A stretch of 64,000 nucleotides of DNA from Streptomyces termitum (GCF_014650175.1 NZ_BMUL01000010.1:248001-312000), one strand, 5' to 3'; numbered from the stretch's first letter, positions 33,044 through 41,718 are shown. A program made the numbers and translations. Notes: generated by a model not told the origin, from the sequence alone.

Positions 33044-33883
33044 ATGACCACGACACCCCCTTCCGGCCTTTCCCTGCTCTCTCCCTCGGCCCGGCGCGCG
33101 CTGGACCACGTGGCGGCCCGCTCGTCGGGCGCGCCGGTCGACCCGGGGCTGCGCGTCACGCTCAACTTCCATCCGCACTTCCTGGACCTGCTGGCCGACG
33201 ACGGCGCGTACCGCTCGCAGTTCGTCACCGGCACCGGGAACGGCGGGCTCACCGCCCGCCCCGGCGGCGACCGCTGGCGCTGGGAGAGCCGGATCTTCGG
33301 CGGCGCGTACGACGAGGCGCCGGCGCACGAGCGCCCCGTCTACGGGGCCCTGGACTTCCGCCGCCGCTCCTACGGGGCGGCGCCCCGCTTCGGCTCCGCC
33401 CACCTGCGGCTGCGTCCGGAGGCCGCCGCCCGCGCGACCTTCTGCTACCCGGACAGCTTCCTGGAGCCCTCGGACTTCGGGGTGGCCGACCGCATGGGCC
33501 TGGTGGCGCTGGCCGAGGCCGACGACCAGGATCTGCTGGACGACTACGTGGAGGCGCAGGTCCACGGCCCGGTCGAGCTCGCGCGGGACGTGGAGGCCCT
33601 GGTCCTGGACCCGAGCCACCGGGGCACCGCCGTGGAGGAGGCGGCCCGCCGCCTGCCGTGCCCGGTCGAGTGGCACGGCGGCTTCCGCCTGACGGTCGGC
33701 GAACTCCGCCGCCACCCGGACTTCCGGGGCCCCGAGTACGTCGACCTGGGCGCCCGCATCGCCGTGGACGGCCTGCTCGACGCCCGGATCGTCCAGGACG
33801 CCTCCCTCTCCGGCACCCACGACCCGCAGGACGTCAAACGCGTCTGGCACCTCCTGGCCCGCTTCGGCGCCCCGGAGGCGTGA
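33044..33883 (+). CDS. DUF3626 family protein
   Basis: The 279-residue protein matches DUF3626 almost end to end: LRVTLNFHPHFLD, SQFVTGTGNGGLTARPGGDR, IFGGAYDEAP, RPVYGALDF, ATFCYPDS, DDYVEAQVHGPVEL and VEWHGGFRLTV. Conserved His, Asp and Glu residues suggest a metal-dependent or ADP-ribosylation-like enzyme, but no activity is established for the family. No signal peptide or membrane helix is visible. It is monocistronic, divergent from the ThuA gene, and followed by an 18-bp repeat array. Confidence 0.8.
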   Translation: MTTTPPSGLSLLSPSARRALDHVAARSSGAPVDPGLRVTLNFHPHFLDLLADDGAYRSQFVTGTGNGGLTARPGGDRWRWESRIFGGAYDEAPAHERPVYGALDFRRRSYGAAPRFGSAHLRLRPEAAARATFCYPDSFLEPSDFGVADRMGLVALAEADDQDLLDDYVEAQVHGPVELARDVEALVLDPSHRGTAVEEAARRLPCPVEWHGGFRLTVGELRRHPDFRGPEYVDLGARIAVDGLLDARIVQDASLSGTHDPQDVKRVWHLLARFGAPEA

Positions 33884-33887
33884 ACAC

Positions 33888-33959
33888 ACGGGTTCACAGG
33901 GCCGCACCGGTTCACAAGGACGTACGGGTTCACACGAGCGGGCGGGTTCACAGGGCCGT
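33888..33959. repeat. Four 18-bp direct repeats with GGTTCACA core
   Basis: GGTTCACA occurs at 33891, 33909, 33927 and 33945, exactly 18 bp apart, inside units of the form ACGGGTTCACAGGGCCGC. The first unit starts 5 bp after the DUF3626 stop. The array ends about 90 bp before the aldolase gene, so it may be a cis-regulatory array for it or a minisatellite. Confidence 0.85.
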
Positions 33960-34046
33960 CCGATGCGTTGAGGTATGGGTTACGGGTCGGTAGGTTCGGT
34001 GTCCGGCCCGCCCCTTCGCGTTCTTCCGTGCTGTCAGGAGTCGTCC

Positions 34047-34853
34047 ATGAGCACCGTGCCGCCCGCTCTCGCCGCCGCCGTCGGTCCGCTGCCCGAGGGG
34101 GTGGAGCTGCCGCTGCCGCCGGTGTTCGAGAGCGTCGAGGAGGAGCGGCGGTACCGGAAGGAGCAGTTGGCCGCCGGGTTCCGGATCTTCGGCCGGTTCG
34201 GGTTCTCCGAGGGGGTCGCCGGTCACATCACGGTGCGGGACCCGGGGGATCCGGACGCCTTCTGGGTCAATCCGTTCGGCATGGCCTTCGGCCAGATCAA
34301 GGCGTCGGACCTGATCCTGGTGGACCACGAGGGGCGGGTCCTGGAGGGCCGCCGCCCGGTGAACCGGGCGGCGTTCGTGATCCATTCGCGGGTGCACGCG
34401 GCCCGGCCCGACGCGGTCGCGGCGGCGCACTCGCACTCGCTGCACGGCAAGGCGTTCTCCAGTCTGGGCGTCCCGCTCGCCCCGATCACACAGGACGCGT
34501 GCGCGTTCTTCGAGGACCACGGGATCTACGACGACTACCGAGGGGTGGTCAACGAGACGGAGGAGGGCGAGCGGGTCGCCAAGGCCCTCGGCGCGTACAA
34601 GGCGGTCATCCTGAAGAACCACGGGCTGCTGACGGTGGGCCACTCGGTCGCCGAGGCGGTGTGGTGGTTCGTCACCATGGAGCGGTCCTGCCAGGCGCAG
34701 TTGCTCGCCATGGCGGCCGGCACCCCGCAGGAGATCGACCGGGAGACGGCGCTGCTGACCCGGGGGCAGATCGGCGGCCATCTGGCGGGCTGGTTCCAGG
34801 CCCGGCCGCTGTGGGATCAGATCACGGCGTCCGACCCGGACCTGTTCGGCTGA
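34047..34853 (+). CDS. Class II aldolase/adducin family protein
   Basis: The 268-residue protein has the class II aldolase fold: GFSEGVAGHITVRDPGDPDA near residues 53-72, WVNPFGMAFGQIKASDLI, and the zinc His cluster AAHSHSLHGKAF near 130-141 with LKNHGLLTVGHSV near 190-202. Members cleave or isomerise sugar phosphates or hydroxy-acid substrates; the exact reaction cannot be set from sequence alone. AGGAG lies 8 bp before the ATG. Its 3' end overlaps the convergent TetR gene by 37 bp. The preceding 18-bp repeat array may regulate it. Confidence 0.85.
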   Translation: MSTVPPALAAAVGPLPEGVELPLPPVFESVEEERRYRKEQLAAGFRIFGRFGFSEGVAGHITVRDPGDPDAFWVNPFGMAFGQIKASDLILVDHEGRVLEGRRPVNRAAFVIHSRVHAARPDAVAAAHSHSLHGKAFSSLGVPLAPITQDACAFFEDHGIYDDYRGVVNETEEGERVAKALGAYKAVILKNHGLLTVGHSVAEAVWWFVTMERSCQAQLLAMAAGTPQEIDRETALLTRGQIGGHLAGWFQARPLWDQITASDPDLFG

Positions 34854-35473
34854 GCCCCGTCCCGGGGCCGGGTGGAGGCCGCCAGGAGCGGGGGCAGGAA
34901 CTCCCGCTCCAGGGTGCCCGGCGGCAGGGCCTCCGGCTCCACATAGCTCTGGGCGAGGCCGCCCTCGCGCAGGGCGATGAGGAGCCGGGCGAACCGGTCG
35001 GCGTCCACGGTCAGTTCGCGGCCCGCGCGGTGCAGCATCAGGGTCACGCCCCGGGCGATCTCGGCCCGCAGCCGCGCGTCGTGCCGGGCCAGCACCCAGG
35101 CCGCCTGCGGGTCGCGGATCGCGTGCAGGGTGAACTCGGTGGTGACCAGGTACCAGTCGCGTTCGTCGGGTTCGATGGCGGCGGCCAGCTCCGCGAGCCG
35201 GGCGAGCGTGCACTCCTCGGGGGCCAGCGCGTCGATCGCGGCGGCGAGCCGCCGCACGGTCCGCTCGCTGTGCTCGTCGAAGAGGGCGAGGAAGAGTTCT
35301 TCCTTGCCGGCGAAGTTCGAGTAGTACGCGCCCCGGGTGTAGCCGGCGCGTTCGCAGATCCGCTCGATGGTGGTGGCGTGGAAGCCGTGCTCGGCGAAGG
35401 CCGCCAGCGCGGCCTCCAGGAGCGCCGCGCGGGTGCAGGCGCGCGGCCGCCGTCCCGTGGCACCTGTGGGCAC
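34817..35473 (-). CDS. TetR family transcriptional regulator
   Basis: The 218-residue regulator has an N-terminal HTH (about residues 12-58: LLEAALAAFAEHGFHATTIE, then CERAGYTRGAYYSNFAGKEEL) and an all-helical ligand domain. I place the start at GTG 35473 with GGAAGGA 8-14 bp upstream; a longer frame to 35599 lacks a site and the family length. It could regulate the divergent FHA-ABC gene, whose promoter lies in the shared 128-bp region, or the overlapping aldolase gene. Ligand unknown. Confidence 0.85.
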   Translation of the reverse strand: MPTGATGRRPRACTRAALLEAALAAFAEHGFHATTIERICERAGYTRGAYYSNFAGKEELFLALFDEHSERTVRRLAAAIDALAPEECTLARLAELAAAIEPDERDWYLVTTEFTLHAIRDPQAAWVLARHDARLRAEIARGVTLMLHRAGRELTVDADRFARLLIALREGGLAQSYVEPEALPPGTLEREFLPPLLAASTRPRDGAQPNRSGSDAVI

Positions 35474-35589
35474 GTCCGCGTCCTTCCCGCCGTCCCGTGC
35501 CGCTCCCCGTGGCGGCCGTCGTCCAGCGTACCCGCGCGCGGGGGCCCGTTTCCGGGGTCCGGCGCCGGGCGGTCCGGGCCGGGGGCGGA

Positions 35590-35595
35590 TAAAAT
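35590..35595 (+). promoter_or_regulatory. -10 box placing the FHA-ABC mRNA as leaderless
   Basis: TAAAAT ends 6 bp before the ATG at 35602, the spacing expected when transcription starts at the start codon itself. No ribosome binding site is present, which agrees with a leaderless message. Confidence 0.5.
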
Positions 35596-35601
35596 TCACG
35601 C

Positions 35602-38292
35602 ATGGGAGAGCGGCCGGTCGTGCCCGCCGCGCCCGGCCTGGTGCTCCTCGTCGACGGAGACGCGACGCAGATGGATCCGGGCCGCGTCTACCGCGTCGGG
35701 CGCGACCCCACCAGTGACATCGTGCTCTCGGACGCCCGGGCGTCCTGGCACCACGCGGTGCTCCGCGCCGCGGGCGGCCGGTGGACCCTCGCGGACGAGG
35801 ACAGCACCAACGGCACGTACGCGGACGGTGTCCGGGTGCGGCTGCCGCGGGCCGTCGGCCCCGGCACCGTCGTCCGGTTCGGTCATCCGCAGGACGGCCC
35901 CCGCGCGGTCCTCACCGCGCCCCCGGGCCCCGTCCGCCCCGATCCACCGCCTGCCGCCGCGCCCCCGGCGCCGCCCTCGCCCTCGCCTGCGCCCTCGCCC
36001 TCGCAGGAGGGTTCCCGGCCCCCGGCGGGGCCCTCCGCGCCCGGCGGGGAGCCCGTCGGGGAGTCCGCCGGGGAGTCCGGTCGGGAGTTCTCCGGGACGC
36101 TGGGGCCGGATGTTCCGGTGGGGGACCACCGGGCCGCGCCCGACCTCACCCCGGCGGAGTCTCCGGGCTCCTCCGCGGGGCCGGCGGACGCGGAGCTCGT
36201 ACAGGGGGAGGGTGGGGTGGGGGCGCGGTTGTCGGTGGTGTCGCGGCCGGGGGCCACGGGGACTTTTCGGCGGCCCACGGCGGTGCGGCCACTGCCGGAG
36301 CACACGGTGCGGATCGGGCGTGCGCCCGACAACGACGTGGTCGTCGCCGACCTCGTGGTCTCCCGGCACCACGCCGAGCTCCTCGCCCGCGCGGACGGCA
36401 CTTATTGGATCCACGATCTGGGCAGTCACAACGGGACCTTCCTGAACGGCCGCCCCGTGGTCGAGCCGGTCCGGGTCGGTCCCGACGACGTCGTCGGCAT
36501 CGGCCGCAGCGCGTTCTGCCTGGCCGGCGGGCAGCTCGTCGAGTTCACCGACACCGGCGAGATCTCCCTCGACGTGCAGGAACTCGCCGTGACCGTCGAC
36601 CACGGCCGCAAGACCCTCCTCGACGAGGTCTCCTTCCCCGTCGGCGAGAAGACGCTCCTCGCGGTCGTCGGCCCGTCCGGGGCCGGGAAGTCGACGCTGC
36701 TCAACGCGCTCACCGGGCAGCGGCCCGCCGACCGGGGCACCGTCCTGTACGACGGCCGGGACCTCTACCGCGACTACGCCGAGCTGCGCCAGCGCATCGG
36801 GCTCGTCCCGCAGGACGACATCCTGCACCTCCAGCTCACCGTGCGGCGCGCTCTGTCGTACGCCGCCGAGCTGCGCTTCCCCGGTGACACCGAGCCGGCC
36901 GAGCGGCACGCGCGCGTGGAGGAGGTGATCGGCGAGCTGGGCCTGACCGAGCGGGCCGACCAGCCGATCCACAGCCTCTCCGGCGGCCAGCGCAAGCGGG
37001 TCAGCGTCGCCCTGGAACTCCTCACCAAGCCGTCGCTGCTCTTCCTCGACGAGCCGACCTCCGGCCTCGACCCGGGCATGGACCGCTCGGTGATGCACAT
37101 GCTGCGCGGGCTCGCGGACGACGGCCGGACGGTCGTCGTGGTCACCCACAGCGTGCTCAGCCTCGACGTGTGCGACCGGCTCCTCGTCCTCGCCCCCGGC
37201 GGCCGGGTCGCCTATTACGGGCCGCCGGACGACACCCTGGGCTTCTTCGGCTTCGCGCAGTGGCCCGAGGCGTTCGAGGCGTTCGAGACCCAGCGGGACC
37301 GGGACTGGGCGGAGCGGTACCGGGGGTCGCGCTTCCACCGGCGGTACATCGAGGACGCGACGGTGCGGCCGTACGCGGGCGCGGGCGCGTCGGAGGCGGG
37401 GACGGGTGCGGGTGGTGGGGCCGGTGCGGGTGGTGGGGCCGGTGCGGGGGGCGGGGAGCCGCCTCCGCCGCCGAAGCCGCAGGCGTGGGGCGCGCAGCTG
37501 CGGACGCTGGTGCGGCGGTACACGGCCGCGCTCGCCGCCGACCGGACCTTCCTGATCATCATGATCGCGCTGCCGTTCGTGATGGGCGCGATGGCCCGCG
37601 CCCTCTCCGAGGGCAGCCTCAACGCCGAGTCCACCCTGAACGTGCTGCTGATCCTGTGCGTCGGCGGCGTCCTCACCGGGGCGGCCAACGCCGTCCGCGA
37701 ACTGGTCAAGGAACGCTCGATCTACCGTCGGGAGAGAGCCGTCGGCCTCTCCCGCTCCGCCTATCTGGCCTCCAAGGTCGTCGTCCTGGGCACGGTGACC
37801 GTCGTGCAGGCGGTGGTGCTGACCCTGGTGGCGCTGATCGGCGTGCCGCTGAACGTGCCCGGCGGCACGGGCGTGCTGCTGCCGCCGCTGGTCGAGCTGA
37901 CTCTCGCCGTCGCTCTCCTCGCCTTCACCGCGATGATGCTGGGCCTGCTGGTGTCGGCGATGGTCCGCAAGGAGGAGGTGACGATGCCGCTGTTGGTCCT
38001 CCTCGCGATCGTCCAGGTGGTGTTCTGCGGCGCGCTGCTGAGCGTGCGCGGCACGCCCGTCCTCGAACAGCTGGCGTGGCTGGTGCCGTCGCGGTGGGCG
38101 TTCGCCGCGATGGGGGCGACGATCGACATCGGGAAGGTCGCGCCGAGCCCGAAGACGGCCGATCCCCTGATGGCCCACACGGCCGCGGCCTGGCTGTTCG
38201 ACATGGGCATGCTGGTCGTGCTCTGCCTGGTGCTGGGGCTGGCCGTGGCCCGGCTGCTGCGCCGGCAGGAACCCGTCGTCATGCGGCGCTGA
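35602..38292 (+). CDS. FHA-FHA-ABC transporter, Rv1747-like half transporter
   Basis: The 896-residue protein starts with FHA-1 (about residues 15-95: RVYRVGRDPTSDIVLSD, DSTNGTYADG). A long Pro/Ser/Gly linker follows, then FHA-2 (about 215-300: VRIGRAPDNDVVVADLVVSR, SHNGTFLNGR). The ABC ATPase comes next, with Walker A GPSGAGKST near 356-364, signature LSGGQRKR near 460 and Walker B LLFLDEP. An ABC-2 permease of about six helices (roughly 650-890) ends it. FHA-1 has SWHHA where FHA-2 has the canonical SRHHA. FHA domains bind phosphothreonine, and the kinase two genes downstream is the obvious modifier. Substrate unknown. Confidence 0.92.
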   Translation: MGERPVVPAAPGLVLLVDGDATQMDPGRVYRVGRDPTSDIVLSDARASWHHAVLRAAGGRWTLADEDSTNGTYADGVRVRLPRAVGPGTVVRFGHPQDGPRAVLTAPPGPVRPDPPPAAAPPAPPSPSPAPSPSQEGSRPPAGPSAPGGEPVGESAGESGREFSGTLGPDVPVGDHRAAPDLTPAESPGSSAGPADAELVQGEGGVGARLSVVSRPGATGTFRRPTAVRPLPEHTVRIGRAPDNDVVVADLVVSRHHAELLARADGTYWIHDLGSHNGTFLNGRPVVEPVRVGPDDVVGIGRSAFCLAGGQLVEFTDTGEISLDVQELAVTVDHGRKTLLDEVSFPVGEKTLLAVVGPSGAGKSTLLNALTGQRPADRGTVLYDGRDLYRDYAELRQRIGLVPQDDILHLQLTVRRALSYAAELRFPGDTEPAERHARVEEVIGELGLTERADQPIHSLSGGQRKRVSVALELLTKPSLLFLDEPTSGLDPGMDRSVMHMLRGLADDGRTVVVVTHSVLSLDVCDRLLVLAPGGRVAYYGPPDDTLGFFGFAQWPEAFEAFETQRDRDWAERYRGSRFHRRYIEDATVRPYAGAGASEAGTGAGGGAGAGGGAGAGGGEPPPPPKPQAWGAQLRTLVRRYTAALAADRTFLIIMIALPFVMGAMARALSEGSLNAESTLNVLLILCVGGVLTGAANAVRELVKERSIYRRERAVGLSRSAYLASKVVVLGTVTVVQAVVLTLVALIGVPLNVPGGTGVLLPPLVELTLAVALLAFTAMMLGLLVSAMVRKEEVTMPLLVLLAIVQVVFCGALLSVRGTPVLEQLAWLVPSRWAFAAMGATIDIGKVAPSPKTADPLMAHTAAAWLFDMGMLVVLCLVLGLAVARLLRRQEPVVMRR

Positions 38293-38371
38293 CGGGGTGC
38301 GCGGAGCGCCCTGGGGTCCGAAGAGCGTGAGAAGAAGTGCGCGGAGTGCGAGAAGCGCGAGGAGGTGGGCC

Positions 38372-39277
38372 GTGAGCCTTTCCGAGTCGGAATCGGATCC
38401 AGGATCCGGTCTGGGGTCGGATCTTGGATCCGGTCTGGGGTCGGATGCTGGATCCGATCCTGGGTATGTGGCCGGTTTCCGGCCCACGCACGTCGTGCCG
38501 CGCGGCGGACTGGCCGCCTGGCAGGCACCGGACCCCGGCCGCCCGACGGTGCCGCTGGACGCCTTCCTGCCGGTACGGCTGACGGAACGGTCCGGCGACT
38601 GGGGGCAGGTGCTGTGCTCCAACGGCTGGTCGGCGTGGGTCGACGCGCGGCTCCTCGTCACGGTCCCCGAGGACCCCCCGGCGGCGGGCGCCCCGCTCGC
38701 CCGGACGGCCGACCCGCGCCCCCTGATCGCGCGGGCCGAGGACGCGCTGGGCCGCTACCGGCGGGCCGTGGAGGACCTCGCCTCGGGCCGCGCCGACGGA
38801 GAGGGCTTCCGGCGGCGCACGCGCGGGCTGCGGGTCGGGATGGTCGTCGACGGCGAGTCGATGTGGCTGTACGACGCGGAGCACGAGCGCTGGGTGCACT
38901 GCGACGGGACCGGCCTGACGGCGTACGCGGCCTCCTCGGGGCCCTCCAGGACGCCGGAGCCGGCCGTGGTTCCCGCCGCTACCGCTGTTTCCGCTCCCGA
39001 GTCCGGGGCCGTTCCCGAGTCCGTCGCCGAGTCCGCTCCTGAGTCCGTTCCTGAAGCTGTTCCTGAGTCCGTTCCTGAAGCTGTTCCTGAGTCCGTTCCT
39101 GAAGCTGTTCCCGAGGGCCCCCGGCCAGTGCCCGTCGGGTACGAGCCGACGCAGGTCGTGCCGCAGGTCGATCAGGCCGGGCCGGACAGGCCGGACAGGC
39201 CGGACGGGCCGGTGGCGGACGGGCCGCCGCCGACGCGGGTCGTGTCCCGGCCGCCCGACGCGGAGGACGGCGCGTGA
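38372..39277 (+). CDS. Repeat-bearing protein of the FHA-ABC/kinase operon
   Basis: The 301-residue protein starts at GTG 38372 with GAGGAGG upstream. Residues about 5-30 are a SDxGSGLG-type repeat. The core (about 34-195) contains RPTHVVPRGGLAAW, then LPVRLTERSGDWGQVLCSNGWSAWVDARLLV, which looks like an SH3-type domain, and MVVDGESMWLYDAEHERWVH. A Pro/Glu/Ser/Val repeat (PESVPEAV) spans about 215-250, and the tail repeats TQVV and TRVV motifs that resemble kinase or FHA phosphosites. No membrane helix. Its stop overlaps the kinase GTG by 4 bp, so translation is coupled. Function unknown; an adaptor or substrate role is inferred. Confidence 0.7.
   Translation: MSLSESESDPGSGLGSDLGSGLGSDAGSDPGYVAGFRPTHVVPRGGLAAWQAPDPGRPTVPLDAFLPVRLTERSGDWGQVLCSNGWSAWVDARLLVTVPEDPPAAGAPLARTADPRPLIARAEDALGRYRRAVEDLASGRADGEGFRRRTRGLRVGMVVDGESMWLYDAEHERWVHCDGTGLTAYAASSGPSRTPEPAVVPAATAVSAPESGAVPESVAESAPESVPEAVPESVPEAVPESVPEAVPEGPRPVPVGYEPTQVVPQVDQAGPDRPDRPDGPVADGPPPTRVVSRPPDAEDGA
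38394..38461. repeat. 24-bp GGATCC-containing tandem repeat (coding)
   Basis: Units at 38402-38425 and 38426-38449 differ only in the last few bases, with partial copies on either side. Each carries GGATCCGGTCTGGGG. They encode the Gly/Ser/Asp repeat at the N-terminus of the operon's middle protein. Confidence 0.8.
39047..39118. repeat. 24-bp tandem repeat, three copies (coding)
   Basis: GTTCCTGAAGCTGTTCCTGA then GTCC repeats at 39047, 39071 and 39095, giving PEAVPESV in the protein. It uses CCT and GCT codons, unusual for this genome, so it stands out in base composition. Confidence 0.85.
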
Positions 39278-40278
39278 CGGCGGCGGGCGGAGAACGGGAC
39301 GCCGGGCTCCCGGCGGGGCGGCCGTCGGGCCTCGTGGGCAAGGAGGTCGCGGGGTACCGGGTGGAGGCCGAGATCGGGCGCGGCGGGATGGCGGTCGTCT
39401 ACCAGGCGCGCGACCTGCGGCTCGACCGGACGGTGGCCCTGAAGCTGCTGGCACCCGAACTGGCCCGCAACGACACCTTCCGGAAGCGGTTCGCGCACGA
39501 GTCGCGGGTGGCCGCGTCGATCGACCACCCGCACATCGTGCCGGTCTTCGAGGCGGGCGAGACGGAGGGCGTGCTGTACATCGCGATGCGGTACGTCGCC
39601 GGGCGCGACCTGGCGGCGCTGCTGGCCCGGGAGGGGCCGCTGCCGCCGGTGACGGCGGGCCGGATCGCGGCGCAGGTCGCGTCGGCGCTGGACGCGGCGC
39701 ACGCGCACGACCTGGTGCACCGGGACGTGAAGCCGGGGAACGTCCTGGTGGCAGAGGGCACCGACCGGGAGCACCCCGAGCACGTGTACCTCACCGACTT
39801 CGGGCTGACGAAGAAGTCGCTGTCCCTGACGGGGTTCACCACCGTGGGCGAGTTCGTGGGCACCCTGGACTACGTGGCGCCGGAGCAGATCTCCGGCAAG
39901 CCGGTCGACGGGCGCTGCGACGTGTACGGCCTGGCGTGCGTGGTCTTCGAGACCCTGTCCGGCGTGCCGCCGTTCCGGCGGGAGACCGACTGGGCCGTGC
40001 TGTGGGCCCAGCAGTACGATCCGCCGCCCCCGCTGGCCGAGTTCCGCCCGGGGCTGCCCGAGGCGGCGGACGCGGTGTTCGCCCGCGCCCTGGCCAAGAC
40101 CCCCGAGGAGCGGTACGGGACGTGCCTGGAGTTCGTCGCGGAGCTGCGGGCCGCCCTGGCGGAGGAACCGGGCGGTCCGGCCGTGCCGACCGGCGTCGTG
40201 CCCCGGGCCCCGGGCCCGCCGCCGGAACCTCCGGTGTGGGCGCGTCCGGTGTTTCGGCGGCTGGGGGACGGTTCGTAG
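39274..40278 (+). CDS. Soluble serine/threonine protein kinase (PknB type)
   Basis: The 334-residue kinase has the glycine loop IGRGGMAVVYQARD near residues 35-48 and the invariant Lys in VALKLL near 55. The catalytic loop is HRDVKPGNVLV near 149-159, followed by DFGLTKK, the activation segment SLTGFTTVGEFVGTLDYVAPEQ, and the C-lobe. Only a short Pro-rich tail follows: no membrane helix and no PASTA domains, unlike PknB. It overlaps the previous gene by 4 bp (GTGA) and is third in the FHA-ABC operon. This mirrors mycobacterial PknF next to Rv1747, so FHA-transporter phosphorylation is likely. Confidence 0.92.
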   Translation: MTAAGGERDAGLPAGRPSGLVGKEVAGYRVEAEIGRGGMAVVYQARDLRLDRTVALKLLAPELARNDTFRKRFAHESRVAASIDHPHIVPVFEAGETEGVLYIAMRYVAGRDLAALLAREGPLPPVTAGRIAAQVASALDAAHAHDLVHRDVKPGNVLVAEGTDREHPEHVYLTDFGLTKKSLSLTGFTTVGEFVGTLDYVAPEQISGKPVDGRCDVYGLACVVFETLSGVPPFRRETDWAVLWAQQYDPPPPLAEFRPGLPEAADAVFARALAKTPEERYGTCLEFVAELRAALAEEPGGPAVPTGVVPRAPGPPPEPPVWARPVFRRLGDGS

Positions 40279-40279
40279 C

Positions 40280-40362
40280 GTCTGGATCCTGGATCCAGAC
40301 GCCAGGATCCGAAAGCCAGGATCCGGGATGTTGGATCCGGGATTCAGGATGTTGGATCCGAT
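40280..40362. repeat. GGATCC-rich repeat cluster with terminator-like hairpin
   Basis: GTCTGGATCC (40280-40289) and GGATCCAGAC (40291-40300) form a near-perfect inverted repeat 1 bp after the kinase stop. Further GGATCC copies lie near 40305, 40319, 40333 and 40354. The cluster fills the gap between convergent genes and runs into the last codons of the streptophobe gene. It may act as terminator. Confidence 0.7.
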
Positions 40363-41717
40363 GTCTTCCTCTCCCCCGCGCCCTCCCCCACCGAAACCTC
40401 CCCATGATGCCGGGCCCGAGTCGCGAGAAGCCCGCCGAGGAACCCCGCGGCAAGCCCCCAGAGCAGAGCGAGGCCCACGGTCCGCCACACCTCGGGGCGG
40501 AGGACGACCTCGGCGCCCAGGCCGCCCAGGTCGCCGATGCCGAGGAGGGAGAGTCCTACGCGGGCCTCGACGAGGGTGAGGGGCATGACGACGAGCATGG
40601 TGAGGGCGAAGGCGGCGCCGAGGCGGAGGGCGTGCTGCCAGGGCCGTACCCGGGCCGGGGAGCGGACGGCGGCGACGTATCCGGCGGCGAGGACGAGGAC
40701 GGCGGCGACGGGCAGCAGCCACCAGGCGCGGGAGTCCTGGGCGGCGAGGGAGGAGAGGTCGACCGTGGACAGGTCGGAGGAGTTCCCGCCGCGCAGGACG
40801 GCGTCGAGGACCTGCGGCATGGGCAGGCCGAAGGGGCCGTCGGCCCGGCCCTCCCAGGAGCCGCCGATGCCGACGCCGAGGGCGAGCCAGCTGACGTTGG
40901 GCAGGCCGAGGAGGAGGACGGCGAAGGTCTGTGCGGCGTGTCCCTTGGTGGCGGCGACGACCAGGCCGATGACGAGGCCGACGGCCACGTACGCGAGGAG
41001 GAGCAGGAGCATCGCCGAGGCGGCGGGCCGGACGGCTTCCTGGTGGCGGAGCAGGCGCGCGGGGAGGGCGCTGCGGCGGGAGACCAGGAGGGCGACGAGG
41101 AGCACGCCGAGGATCCACAGGAGGCCGTAGCCGAGGGTGGGGCCGAGAACGGCGCGGAAGCCGACGGTGGGGTTGACCGCGTCCAGGAGGTCGCCGAAGA
41201 GGTCGCCCAGGGGGGTCTGGGCGTCGGGGGTGCCGAGGCTGATCGGGAAGTCGTGGCGGGCGACGCCGGACAGCACCGCGAGGACGGCGAGCCAGAGGAC
41301 GGTGACGGCGGCGGCGCGGGCCGCGAGCGCGCCGGTCCTGGCGACGGCGTGGTGGCGGAGCGGGCGGAGGAAGACGGCTCCGGTGACGAGGGCGCCCACG
41401 AGGGTGACGGTGAGGGGCATGGCGGTGAGTTCGCCCTGGGTGCCGGCGAGGGAGCCGGCCGAGCCCGCGATCTCCACCTGTCCGCCGGAGGCCATGACGA
41501 CGACGGCGGCGAGGACGGCGCCGAAGCCGCCGGGCAGGTCGGCCGCGCCCGCCGCCCACAGGCCGAGGGCGGCGGTGACGGCCATCGCGGCGTATCCGGC
41601 GGCGACGGCGGCGAGGGCCTGCCCGGCGATCCGCAGGCCCGCCCGGACGGGGTCGCCGCCGGGCGTGCCGGTGGCGGGGGGCGGGGTGGTGGGGAGCCGA
41701 CTGCTCACCCTGTCCAC
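40344..41717 (-). CDS. Streptophobe family integral membrane protein
   Basis: The 457-residue protein is strongly hydrophobic, with about ten membrane helices starting near residue 30. It matches the streptomycete streptophobe family, for example VVMASGGQVEIAGSAGSLA near 92-110 and LLLGLPNVSWLALGVGIGGSW. The role of the family is unknown. The start is uncertain: GTG 41717 lies 1 bp after the stop of the Pro-rich small gene, and a second GTG is 9 bp further in. Its last codons are made of the GGATCC-rich repeat, so the C-terminus may be recently altered. Confidence 0.75.
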   Translation of the reverse strand: MDRVSSRLPTTPPPATGTPGGDPVRAGLRIAGQALAAVAAGYAAMAVTAALGLWAAGAADLPGGFGAVLAAVVVMASGGQVEIAGSAGSLAGTQGELTAMPLTVTLVGALVTGAVFLRPLRHHAVARTGALAARAAAVTVLWLAVLAVLSGVARHDFPISLGTPDAQTPLGDLFGDLLDAVNPTVGFRAVLGPTLGYGLLWILGVLLVALLVSRRSALPARLLRHQEAVRPAASAMLLLLLAYVAVGLVIGLVVAATKGHAAQTFAVLLLGLPNVSWLALGVGIGGSWEGRADGPFGLPMPQVLDAVLRGGNSSDLSTVDLSSLAAQDSRAWWLLPVAAVLVLAAGYVAAVRSPARVRPWQHALRLGAAFALTMLVVMPLTLVEARVGLSLLGIGDLGGLGAEVVLRPEVWRTVGLALLWGLAAGFLGGLLATRARHHGEVSVGEGAGERKTSDPTS

Positions 41718-41718
41718 G

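Noticed and set aside
33888..33959. CRISPR array
   Set aside because: The repeats are 18 bp with no spacers of constant length and variable sequence, and no cas gene is near.
38394..40362. Insertion sequence carrying the GGATCC repeats
   Set aside because: No transposase, terminal inverted repeats or target duplication can be seen around any of the three clusters.
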